A DNA stretch of 64,000 nucleotides from Microcoleus vaginatus HSN003 (lineage in GTDB: Bacteria > Cyanobacteriota > Cyanobacteriia > Cyanobacteriales > Microcoleaceae): assembly GCF_022701255.1 (NCBI RefSeq), contig NZ_CP031705.1, forward strand, positions 2,555,501 through 2,619,500, read 5' to 3'. The notes under the pieces are model-generated. The model was not told the origin of the DNA, did no database searches, and saw only the letters and a program-made list of their open reading frames with translations. Both the position numbers and the translations under genes were made by a program. This document shows positions 47,837 through 55,074 of this stretch, piece after piece (within the stretch, counting starts at the first letter, position 1; each line of letters opens with the position of its first letter).

Positions 47837-47897
47837 AGTCCGGTTAGTTGTAGGTGCATGGTAAAAAAAAACGATTTCTGCGTCACTGGAACGCAAA

Positions 47898-47933
47898 AAT
47901 TAAAATTAGGGGTGAGTGCTTTTCACTTACCCC
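47898..47933 (-). terminator. Rho-independent terminator for psaK
   Basis: On the minus strand GGGGTAAGTG (47924-47933) pairs with CACTCACCCC (47909-47918) with one mismatch. It is followed by TAATTTTAATTTTTG, a T-rich tract. It lies about 80 bases after the psaK stop in the correct orientation. Confidence 0.7.
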
Positions 47934-48014
47934 TGCCATTCATTTTTTGGGCGCTTTTTAGCTTACTACAAATTGTAGCAATAATAAATCACCCCAAAAG
48001 CGACGCAATTTATC

Positions 48015-48293
48015 CTAAAAATACTTGTCGATGTGGAGGCTCAAAATCATGAATGTTCCCAGCAAATGACCTGCGCTCATGCAAGCCAGAAATGCCGGTA
48101 CGCTTACATTATTGAACAGAGAGGGGAAGGGCAAAGGCATTTTCGGTCCGACGTGGGGATACCAAATTCTGCGGCTGAGAACTAGCAATGCTAAGATATT
48201 GCAAACAAACATCACCAAAGGCTTTTGCCAATTTCCTGATGCTGTGTCAGTCACAGTCGATGCTACTACTGCCAGTAAATTTGAGTTAATCAT
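48015..48293 (-). CDS. psaK: Photosystem I reaction centre subunit PsaK (divergent)
   Basis: The 92-aa thylakoid membrane subunit sits at the edge of photosystem I and helps attach antenna. The start at 48293 (MINSNLLAVVAS) is set by AGGAG 8 nt upstream; the frame extends further up without family similarity. Two membrane helices are visible: QKPLVMFVCNILALLVL and SVPAFLACMSAGHLLGTFMI. The conserved CNILA, VGPKMP-PF and SVPAFLA-S-GH-LG features match PsaK. The sequence is unusual in the loop and ends early after HIDKYF, so it may be a PsaK2-like, light-responsive form. A terminator follows. The hlip gene lies upstream on the same strand, 302 bp away. Confidence 0.85.
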   Translation of the reverse strand: MINSNLLAVVASTVTDTASGNWQKPLVMFVCNILALLVLSRRIWYPHVGPKMPLPFPSLFNNVSVPAFLACMSAGHLLGTFMILSLHIDKYF

Positions 48294-48301
48294 TGTTGAT
48301 G

Positions 48302-48306
48302 CTCCT
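48302..48306 (-). promoter_or_regulatory. Ribosome binding site of psaK
   Basis: AGGAG on the minus strand lies 8 nt before the ATG at 48293. It decides the short psaK start against the long frame beginning at 48446. Confidence 0.8.
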
Positions 48307-48538
48307 ACTTTTTCATAAACTATCAGAAATGCTCGATGAGATTTCTTTCCACCAATATAATAGCAGGAGCGAGCGCCTTTACGTAATAAATATCTATCCG
48401 TAGGAATATTCACCACGCCAGCGACATCGCCCCCACCCATAATCATGGAATCACAGCAAGAAGTCTTTTAATGCCATTCAAAAGTAACGAAAGATACAAA
48501 GGGACAAAACCATACTCGCTGCCATTTGTAACTTTTAG

Positions 48539-48580
48539 CCTGTCTGGCAGTGGCGGCATTTAGTCACGCTGCCAGACAGG
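48539..48580 (-). terminator. 12-bp perfect hairpin between hlip and psaK
   Basis: CCTGTCTGGCAG (48539-48550) and CTGCCAGACAGG (48569-48580) pair perfectly around an 18-base loop, just after the hlip stop. No U-run follows on either strand. It may end hlip transcription or protect its 3' end, and it separates hlip from psaK. Confidence 0.6.
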
Positions 48581-48595
48581 AAAGAGTGCTACTCA

Positions 48596-48808
48596 TTAGT
48601 GAGCAATGTAGGTAGGCAGAAAGTGAAGTATGTCACGTAGAACGCTATATCCAGCGGCATCCCAAAGCAAATAAGCTAAGAAACCGATCATCGCTAAGCG
48701 ACCGTTCCAAAGTTCTGCTTGCGGGTTGAAGCCAAACAAAAAGGCATTCCGATCTTTGCCGTTGTAAGCATTAGCTGTAGGAGGCAAGTTAGTAGGACGA
48801 GTTTCCAT
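48596..48808 (-). CDS. High-light-inducible protein (HLIP/SCP, CAB/ELIP family)
   Basis: The 70-aa thylakoid protein has a polar N-terminus (METRPTNLPPTANAYNGKDR) and the single chlorophyll-binding helix NAFLFGFNPQAELWNGRLAM with the E-x-x-N-G-R motif. A second hydrophobic stretch with IGFLAYLLWDAAGYSVL completes it. HLIPs bind chlorophyll and carotenoid, protect photosystem assembly intermediates, and are induced by high light or nutrient stress. AAGGAA lies about 9 nt before the ATG. No clear HLR1-type repeat was found upstream. It neighbours psaK on the same strand. Confidence 0.93.
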   Translation of the reverse strand: METRPTNLPPTANAYNGKDRNAFLFGFNPQAELWNGRLAMIGFLAYLLWDAAGYSVLRDILHFLPTYIAH

Positions 48809-49188
48809 GTTTTTACATTCCTTAACAATGTTCGCTTCTCATGGTAGCGACCTAATTTCTGCTTTGCTATCTGTCTCTAGGCTCAAGATACACACAAGTC
48901 TAAAGGAGGATTTTGAAACAAAAAATAAAGTGTTAAGTTTTGTTGCGCGAGATTTTTCCGCGATCGCCTGTATCTGTAGATACTAAATACAACTGCAAGT
49001 TGAGATGGCCGCTGTGAAAGGCTCGATCGCCCCGTAGCCACAAACAACGGCGCTGGTGACTCGACAATACTGAAGCCGCGCTCTGCTAGAGGCAAGAAAA
49101 TTTAGTAAATTTGAACTTAAAACCCGAACACGATCGCCCTTGAGTTAACTAAAATAGGAGATAAACAGAGCGATCGGGAGAAACAGTT
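48809..49188. other. Divergent promoter region of hlip and hflX
   Basis: This 380-base stretch should carry both promoters. It has GCGATCGC-type sites near 48960 and 49020 but no strong hairpin. AGGAG at 49156-49160 is followed by an in-frame TAA relative to hflX, so it does not serve that gene directly; GGGAG at 49176-49180 may. Confidence 0.4.
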
Positions 49189-50982
49189 ATCGAAACCATC
49201 TACGGCCATCTTCAAGGTTTAAAGTCCAGCCAGCTCAAGCAACTCGAAAAGCTTTACCATCAGCGACTACCGGGCGATCGCATCACCACTGCAGACTTCG
49301 CCCAGCGCGTCGCGGCCATCAGCACGGAAATAGACAAACCAATCTGCACCTACATCAACCGTCGCGGACAAGTAATTCGCGTCGGGGTGGGTTCACCCCG
49401 CCAAACGCAGATTGCGCCCCTAGAATTGCCCCGCTACGGGGGAGGTCGCCTCAGCGGCATTCGCTGCATCGCCACCCACCTGAAGCCAGAAACCCCAAGC
49501 GAAGCAGCCCTCACAGCAATGGCAATTCAGCGCCTGGATGCCCTGGTTTGGCTGACACTGACCGGCGGAGGATTTCAGCGCCGCGGCGGCGGCGGGACTG
49601 GTTACATCCAAGAAACTTATCTCGCTCACCTGATACCCCAGGGAGACCAGCCAAATTTTGAGTTCTCTGTTTTGAGCGCTCAGTTAGAACCAGATTCAAC
49701 TGATGAAATAGAAGAGCCTTCAATTGAAAAGTCACTAATCAAAACTCCACACTTTCCCTGGAAAATATCAGAACCGCTGAATTTGGACGAACTCGCCAAC
49801 CAAGACTTTCTGGATTTGGTGGAAGGACTCGAAGCAGAGTTTGAAGCAGAGTTTGTTGCTAAGCAAGTCGATGCAGACCAAGACAAAGTGCTGCTGGTGG
49901 GTGTAATGACTCAGCACATGACTCAGTTGGAGTTTGAGGACGGGCTGGCAGAAATCACGCGGCTGGTTGAAAGCGCTGGCGGTCAGGTGCTGCAAACAGT
50001 GCGCCAAAAACGATCGCGCCCCCATCCGCAGACAGTCGTCGGCGAAGGCAAAGTTCAGGAAATTTCCCTCGCCGCTCAGACGGTTAGCGCTAACCTCGTG
50101 GTATTCGATCGCGACCTGGGCTCCGCACAAATACGGAACTTGGAAACTCAGATAGGTATCCGGGTCGTCGATCGAACAGAGGTAATTCTCGACATCTTTG
50201 CCCAAAGAGCTCGAACGAGCGAGGGTAAATTGCAAGTCGAACTCGCTCAGCTAGAGTACGCCCTGCCCCGGCTCAGAGGGATCGGTCAGGCAATGTCGAG
50301 ACAGGGTGCTGGTATTGGTACCAGAGGTCCTGGGGAAACCAAACTCGAAACCGAACGGCGGACGATCGCCAAACGCATTTCTCGATTGCAGCAAGAAGTA
50401 AATCAACTGCTGGCGCACCGCTTCCGGCTACGGCAGAATCGGCATCATCACGAGGTACCCTCAGTGGCGATCGTCGGCTACACCAACGCCGGTAAATCGA
50501 CTCTGCTCAACCTGCTCACCAATTCCGAGGTCTACGCCGCCGACCAGTTATTTGCCACCCTCGACCCCACAACCCGACGGTTGACCATTCCTGGCAGTGT
50601 GACCGGAGAGCCTCTGTCGATCGTCCTCACAGATACAGTGGGTTTTATTCGCGAACTGCCCCCCGCCTTGATCGACGCTTTTCGGGCTACCCTCGAAGAA
50701 GTCACTGACGCCGATGCTTTGCTGCACCTGGTCGATCTCTCCCATCCTGCGTGGCAGAGCCAAATTCGATCGGTCATGAATATTTTGACCGATATGCCCG
50801 TAACTCCCGGACCAGCCCTTGTAGTTTTTAACAAAATCGATGCCGTAGATGGAGAGACTCTCGCCCTCGCCCGAGAAGAATTTCCTCAAGCAGTATTTAT
50901 TTCGGCCGCCAAAGGTCTGGGGATGGAAACTCTCCGGGACAGACTAGCTCAGCTCATTGAATACGCCCTCTACCCTCGGTAA
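49189..50982 (+). CDS. hflX: GTPase HflX, probably starting at a non-standard codon
   Basis: HflX is a ribosome-associated GTPase that splits stalled ribosomes under stress. The family N-terminus (cyanobacterial form M-E-T-I-Y-G-x-L-x-G-L-K) is matched by codons from 49189, where the first codon is ATC; GGGAG lies 8 nt upstream. Between the in-frame TAA at 49162-49164 and GTG 49387 there is no ATG, GTG, TTG or CTG. A start at 49387 would cut into conserved sequence (531 rather than 597 aa). The middle has RSRPHPQTVVGEGKVQEISL and GRPGETKLETER-like (GPGETKLETERRTI) motifs. The G domain has VGYTNAGKSTLLNLL, the DTVGFI switch and VFNKID. Confidence 0.9.
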   Translation: METIYGHLQGLKSSQLKQLEKLYHQRLPGDRITTADFAQRVAAISTEIDKPICTYINRRGQVIRVGVGSPRQTQIAPLELPRYGGGRLSGIRCIATHLKPETPSEAALTAMAIQRLDALVWLTLTGGGFQRRGGGGTGYIQETYLAHLIPQGDQPNFEFSVLSAQLEPDSTDEIEEPSIEKSLIKTPHFPWKISEPLNLDELANQDFLDLVEGLEAEFEAEFVAKQVDADQDKVLLVGVMTQHMTQLEFEDGLAEITRLVESAGGQVLQTVRQKRSRPHPQTVVGEGKVQEISLAAQTVSANLVVFDRDLGSAQIRNLETQIGIRVVDRTEVILDIFAQRARTSEGKLQVELAQLEYALPRLRGIGQAMSRQGAGIGTRGPGETKLETERRTIAKRISRLQQEVNQLLAHRFRLRQNRHHHEVPSVAIVGYTNAGKSTLLNLLTNSEVYAADQLFATLDPTTRRLTIPGSVTGEPLSIVLTDTVGFIRELPPALIDAFRATLEEVTDADALLHLVDLSHPAWQSQIRSVMNILTDMPVTPGPALVVFNKIDAVDGETLALAREEFPQAVFISAAKGLGMETLRDRLAQLIEYALYPR

Positions 50983-51461
50983 ATACTTAAATATTCCCTT
51001 TGAAGAGTTGACATTAGGGAATATACGTACATATACTGAGGACAGATCTAGTCGAACTATGAGATTATAAAAGAGTAGTCAGATTGTGCATTCCACAGTA
51101 AAATACACCATCTCTATTCTGCGCTCGGTTAAATAATTAATTTCCCGATGCCGCTGTGAAGGTAAAAGCACTCTTTGTTAATGGCTGTAATAATGGCTGT
51201 AACGGCTGTTGGTTCAGAGGTGGCAAACAGATGTTGCTTCACTCTGGGCCAACCACGGTACGCGACGTAAATGTGAAAGAGAATAATATTATTATTAAAG
51301 TGTTTGGGCAATCACCTCAAGCGCTATACTATCTTTTACAGACGTTCGCGAGAGAATACATCCATTTACGGTAAGAGCTCTAAAATCCTTGCCCGTCGTG
51401 CAGCGCTAATCTCTAAGACTATTTCTATTTTTCGATTTTACCACTGTTTAACTAAATAGTT
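50983..51461. other. Gap after hflX with a possible gene remnant
   Basis: A 72-codon frame (51156-51374) begins with a repeated AATGGCTGTA stretch giving NGCNNGCNGCW, then ends in ENNIIIKVFGQSPQALYYLL, which reads like real protein. The latter recalls the end of COR domains, but the match is weak. It is probably a decayed fragment. No other feature is seen in this gap. Confidence 0.35.
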
Positions 51462-51800
51462 ATGTGTACGCCACTGGCAAAACTAGCAATTGGACTCTCT
51501 GCCACAATGGCAACAGCGTTTTACTATCTAGCTGCCGCCCCTCCGGCTTCAGCGCAAGTAGATGTGTGTGGGCCTGGAAATTATTCTAGTGCCTGTGTCC
51601 CCAGCGAGGCACCAACCCCAACGGAACCCGACCCACAAGTGGGGACCCAGCCGAGTTTGCCCCCAATATACACAAGCCCACCTTCGAGAACGCCAACTGC
51701 TATTCCTGAACCGGGTACTGCGCTCGCAGTCCTACTGACAGGTGCAGGAATGATCTGTTCGTGCAGAAAACGAAACAAGCAGGTTGGTCCGCAGCGCTAG
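51462..51800 (+). CDS. PEP-CTERM sorting-domain protein
   Basis: The 112-aa exported protein has a signal peptide (MCTPLAKLAIGLSATMATAF, cleavage likely after ASAQ). A short mature part rich in Pro, Ser and Thr includes two Cys (DVCGPGNYSSACVPS). It ends in a PEP-CTERM tail: AIPEPGTALAVLLTGAGMI followed by CSCRKRNK. PEP-CTERM proteins are processed by exosortase and are often tied to extracellular polymer. No exosortase gene is in the window. The mature part has no recognised function. A hairpin overlaps the stop codon. Confidence 0.88.
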   Translation: MCTPLAKLAIGLSATMATAFYYLAAAPPASAQVDVCGPGNYSSACVPSEAPTPTEPDPQVGTQPSLPPIYTSPPSRTPTAIPEPGTALAVLLTGAGMICSCRKRNKQVGPQR

Positions 51801-51818
51801 GCAGGCGGAGGACCAACC
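51782..51818 (+). terminator. Hairpin at the end of the PEP-CTERM gene
   Basis: GGTTGGTCC (51782-51790) pairs with GGACCAACC (51810-51818), extended by GC pairs, with the stop codon in the loop. It is followed by GGTTTGCCTT, a weak T-tract. Confidence 0.6.
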
Positions 51819-52278
51819 GGTTTGCCTTCCAAATGTCTCCGTTTATTTAAGCGTGGGTATTTGTTTCCTTAATATATAAAATAATAAAAAATTGTATAAA
51901 AAATAACTTCACACCTAGCTTGTACGCTGCAAATAGAGCCGGATGTTGAAGGAAGAAAGCTATAGCGACTTCAGTCAGGGTAAAAACAAGGAAGAAGGCA
52001 AATGCACTTCCCGGTAAGGGTTTCAGCCATGAATAACCTCCGGTGCAACAGATAAGGTTGCTAGATGTAATAAAAATTAAAATATAAAAATTAAAATAAG
52101 ATTGGTTAAGATCAATCCTTCGGACAGTTTTTGATAGCCAACCGTATAATAAGGGTTTCAAGGCTCCAAGGCAAGTTCCCTACCAACGAAAAATCAAGGG
52201 TTTCAGCCTAGGAACTAAAAACCGTCCGCACTAGGGTTAAGATTACAATTAAAAAATATTGTTATTGCTTGAGCGTCC
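51801..52278. other. AT-rich gap upstream of grxC
   Basis: Apart from the hairpin above, an inverted repeat CGGACAGTTTTT (52121-52132) / AAAAACCGTCCG (52217-52228) with one mismatch frames two copies of AAGGGTTTCA (52151 and 52196); a third is at 52016. A 104-codon hydrophobic minus frame here is not supported as a gene. The inverted repeat may be a small element or leader structure. Confidence 0.4.
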
Positions 52279-52542
52279 ATGACCCCTAAAGTAGAAATTT
52301 ACACTTGGAGAACGTGCCCGTTTTGCATTCGTGCCAAAGCACTGCTAAAGCGAAAAGGGATTGATTTTACAGAGTACGCGATCGACGGAGATGAAGCAGC
52401 ACGGGATCAAATGAGCGATCGAGCCAACGGAGGGCGCAGCCTGCCCCAGATATTCATTAACGACCAACACATAGGCGGCTGCGACGACATCCACAGACTC
52501 GATACTCAAGGCCTGCTAGATCCGCTGCTAGCAGCAAAATAA
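52279..52542 (+). CDS. grxC: Glutaredoxin 3
   Basis: The 87-aa dithiol glutaredoxin reduces disulfides and glutathionylated proteins with glutathione. The active site is C13-P-F-C16 (IYTWRTCPFCIRAK). It has the cis-Pro loop SLPQIFIND and the glutathione-binding GGCDDIHRLD. Length is normal for GrxC. The glutathione synthetase gene follows after 67 bp in the same direction, a common and functionally meaningful pair in cyanobacteria, likely co-transcribed. Confidence 0.96.
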   Translation: MTPKVEIYTWRTCPFCIRAKALLKRKGIDFTEYAIDGDEAARDQMSDRANGGRSLPQIFINDQHIGGCDDIHRLDTQGLLDPLLAAK

Positions 52543-52609
52543 GGCCTTCCCTGTGGGATTTTTAGTGAGCCCAAATTTTCCGGCGACCAATTCTTAATTT
52601 TAACTGACA

Positions 52610-53569
52610 ATGAAATTTGCATTCATCATCGATCCCCTCGCGCGACTAATTCCAGGACACGATACCAGCGTAGCGCTGATGGAAGCCGCTCAAGAGTTGG
52701 GTCACGAAGTCTGGGCGACTCAAGCCAACGAATTAAGCGTCATCGGCGGCAAAACCTGGGCAATGCTGAGTCGGGTAGCCCTCACCCCAGTAAAAGTGGT
52801 AGAGGGACGCTGGGAGGCTGCTGAGGCTTGGTACCAGGTAGAACAGCCTACTTTGCAGCCTCTGGAAGCAATGGACGCAGTATTTATGCGGACAGACCCC
52901 CCAGTCAACATTCCTTACCTCTACGCTACTTACCTTTTAGATGGCATCGATCCCACGAAAACTTTGGTAGTTAACAGTCCCAAAGGATTGCGGGCGGCGA
53001 ATGAAAAGATGTATGCTTTGCAATTTGAGGGAGCGATCCCCGAGACAATTGTTTCTCAAAACAAACAGGTAATTCGGCAATTTGTTGAGAAAAAAGGAGC
53101 GGCAGTTCTTAAACCATTGGGTGGCAAAGCTGGCGAGGGGATTTTGTTCTTGGAAGCCGACGATCGCAATCTCAACTCCCTGGTCGAAATTAGCACTCAA
53201 CAAGGGCAAATTCCAGTGATGGTTCAGACTTATCTGCCGGAAGCAAAAGAGGGAGATAAACGGATTATATTGTTGAACGGCAAGCCCATCGGTGCTATCA
53301 ACCGCATTCCCACTGGCAATGAATTTCGCGGCAACATGGCCGTCGGCGGCCGAGTCGCAAAAACAGAAATTACCGATCGCGAACTGCAAATTTGTGCTCA
53401 GTTAGAACCAGTGCTGCAACGAGACGGACTGTACTTTGTCGGCATTGATATCATTGGCGGTTATCTCACAGAAGTTAATGTCACCAGCCCTACAGGGATC
53501 AGAGAAATTGACTTGTTTGACGGCGTTAATTTGGGCAAACAAGTAATGGAATGGGTAGTTAGTCAGTAG
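52610..53569 (+). CDS. gshB: Glutathione synthetase
   Basis: The 319-aa ATP-grasp enzyme joins gamma-glutamylcysteine and glycine. The N-terminus MKFAFIIDPLARLIPGHDTS is diagnostic, followed by AVFMRTDPPVNIPYLYATYL, VVNSPKGLRAANEKMYAL, the glycine-rich loop KPLGGKAGEGILFLE, DKRIILLNGKPIGAINR and the metal site LYFVGIDIIGGYLTEVNVTS. Length is normal. The final codons (VVSQ-stop) read into the heptamer array that follows, so the gene end lies inside STRR-like sequence. It pairs with grxC upstream. Confidence 0.97.
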   Translation: MKFAFIIDPLARLIPGHDTSVALMEAAQELGHEVWATQANELSVIGGKTWAMLSRVALTPVKVVEGRWEAAEAWYQVEQPTLQPLEAMDAVFMRTDPPVNIPYLYATYLLDGIDPTKTLVVNSPKGLRAANEKMYALQFEGAIPETIVSQNKQVIRQFVEKKGAAVLKPLGGKAGEGILFLEADDRNLNSLVEISTQQGQIPVMVQTYLPEAKEGDKRIILLNGKPIGAINRIPTGNEFRGNMAVGGRVAKTEITDRELQICAQLEPVLQRDGLYFVGIDIIGGYLTEVNVTSPTGIREIDLFDGVNLGKQVMEWVVSQ

Positions 53570-53818
53570 TCAGTGGTGAGGGGTCAATAGTCAGTGGTCA
53601 GTAGTTATGAGTTATTAGTCATTGATTAGTCGTTATTAGTTATTGGTCATTAGTTATTGGTCGCAGCTAACAAATAACAACAGTCAACAGTCAACCGACA
53701 ACAGTCAACAGTCAACAGTCAACCGACAACAGTCAACCGACAACAGTCAACAGTCAACCGACAACAGTCAACAGTCAACAGTCAACAGTTAACAGTCAAC
53801 AGTCAACAGTTAACAATT
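53555..53818. repeat. Long heptameric STRR array between gshB and the oxidoreductase gene
   Basis: About 260 bases consist mainly of 7-mers: AGTCAGT/AGTTATT/GGTCATT types on the left and CAACAGT/CAACCGA types on the right. The right part repeats CAACAGTCAACAGTCAACCG units several times. The array begins within the last codons of gshB and reaches 9 nt before the next ATG. It fills the whole intergenic space. Confidence 0.92.
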
Positions 53819-53826
53819 ATTAAATT

Positions 53827-54966
53827 ATGTCAAAAATTGGCGTTGCAGTAGTCGGTACAGGTTTCGGTCAAAAAGTGCACCTTCCCGGATTCCAGGCCCA
53901 TCACCGGACAGAGGTTGTGGCTGTTTACCACCGGAATTTAGACAAAGCAAAGGCGATCGCCTCTACCCACAATATCCCCTACGCTTGCGACTCGATCGCC
54001 GATATAGTAGCCATCCCAGAAGTAGCGGGCGTCAGCATTTCCACGCCGCCATTTTTGCATTTTGAAATGGCAAAAACCGTCTTGGAAGCAGGCAAGCATT
54101 TATTATTAGAAAAACCCACAGCCCTGACAGCAAATGAAGCCCGGGAACTTTACCGATTGGCCAACAACGAATCTCAAAGCGATTTTAAAAATGGTGGTTC
54201 CAGAGCAATTGCCACAATGGACTTTGAGTTTCGCTTCATCCCCGCATGGCAAATGCTAGCAGAATTATTGGCAGCAGAATATGTGGGAGAAAAGCGTTTA
54301 ATTAAGATTGATTGGCTGGTGTCGAGCCGCGCTGATGCGAGTCGCCCCTGGAATTGGTACGCGCAAAAAGAGCGAGGCGGCGGAGTTTTGGGCGCGACCG
54401 GTTCTCACGTTTTTGATTATATTAGCTGGCTGTTCGGTCAGCCCCAGAGGCTTTCGGGGCAATTGATTACAGGAATTTCGGCGCGGCCTGATCCGAATGA
54501 TGGGGGAAATTTAAAATTAGTTGATGCAGATGATTCTTGCACGTTGATGTTGGAATTAGCCGGGGGAACTCCTTGTCAAGTTTGTTTGAGTTCTGTTACT
54601 TATCAAGGGCGGGGACACTGGGTGGAAATATACGGGAGTAAGGGTACGTTGGTGTTAGGAAGCGACAACCAGCAAGATTACGTCCACGGATTTCGCTTGT
54701 GGGGTTCCCAAGGTGGAGAACCTTTAGCTGAAATCAAAATTCCTCAAAGATTGGAGTTTCCTCAAGTTTATCCAGACGGGAGAATTGCACCGTTTATTCG
54801 AGTAGTAGATAGGTGGGTAGAAGCGATAGATGCAGGTAAATCGTTGATACCGTCCCTCAGAGAAGGGGTTTACTCGCAGTTGTTGATGGATTTGACCCAG
54901 GAGTCGAATGCTACGGGAACTTGGGTAGATTTACCGAATATAGATAAATTTTTGGGCACTAAGTAA
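53827..54966 (+). CDS. Gfo/Idh/MocA family oxidoreductase
   Basis: The 379-aa NAD(P)-dependent dehydrogenase has an N-terminal Rossmann fold (VAVVGTGFGQKVHLPGFQAH) and the family motif LLLEKPTALTANEA near residue 95. A C-terminal alpha/beta domain has the substrate-side GGGVLGATGSHVFDYISWLF, with the catalytic-type His. Substrates of this family are mostly sugars or cyclitols; the specific one cannot be read. Upstream sequence is entirely heptamer repeat, and no Shine-Dalgarno is seen before the ATG. Confidence 0.92.
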   Translation: MSKIGVAVVGTGFGQKVHLPGFQAHHRTEVVAVYHRNLDKAKAIASTHNIPYACDSIADIVAIPEVAGVSISTPPFLHFEMAKTVLEAGKHLLLEKPTALTANEARELYRLANNESQSDFKNGGSRAIATMDFEFRFIPAWQMLAELLAAEYVGEKRLIKIDWLVSSRADASRPWNWYAQKERGGGVLGATGSHVFDYISWLFGQPQRLSGQLITGISARPDPNDGGNLKLVDADDSCTLMLELAGGTPCQVCLSSVTYQGRGHWVEIYGSKGTLVLGSDNQQDYVHGFRLWGSQGGEPLAEIKIPQRLEFPQVYPDGRIAPFIRVVDRWVEAIDAGKSLIPSLREGVYSQLLMDLTQESNATGTWVDLPNIDKFLGTK

Positions 54967-55074
54967 AAGTGAAACATCCCACAGCAATCTCACGCACTCG
55001 ATCGCACCCCAAACCCGATAAACTACAAATAGAGAAACTCAATCCAACCCTATATCCAGAGTCGGTAGTTGTGA

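Noticed and set aside
48294-48446. 51-codon N-terminal extension of psaK
   Set aside because: It has no PsaK similarity, and AGGAG sits 8 nt before the internal ATG at 48293.
51156-51374. 72-aa frame with NGCNNGCNGCW start, perhaps a COR-domain remnant
   Set aside because: The resemblance of the tail is weak and the front is a simple repeat; kept only as a note in the gap entry.
51847-52161. 104-aa hydrophobic minus-strand frame
   Set aside because: It lies in AT-rich repeat sequence with inverted repeats, shows no family features and has no clear ribosome site; AT-rich DNA gives such frames by chance.
52016-52208. Three AAGGGTTTCA copies considered as a decayed CRISPR array
   Set aside because: Spacings are 135 and 45 bp, the repeat is only 10-13 bp, and no cas gene is present.
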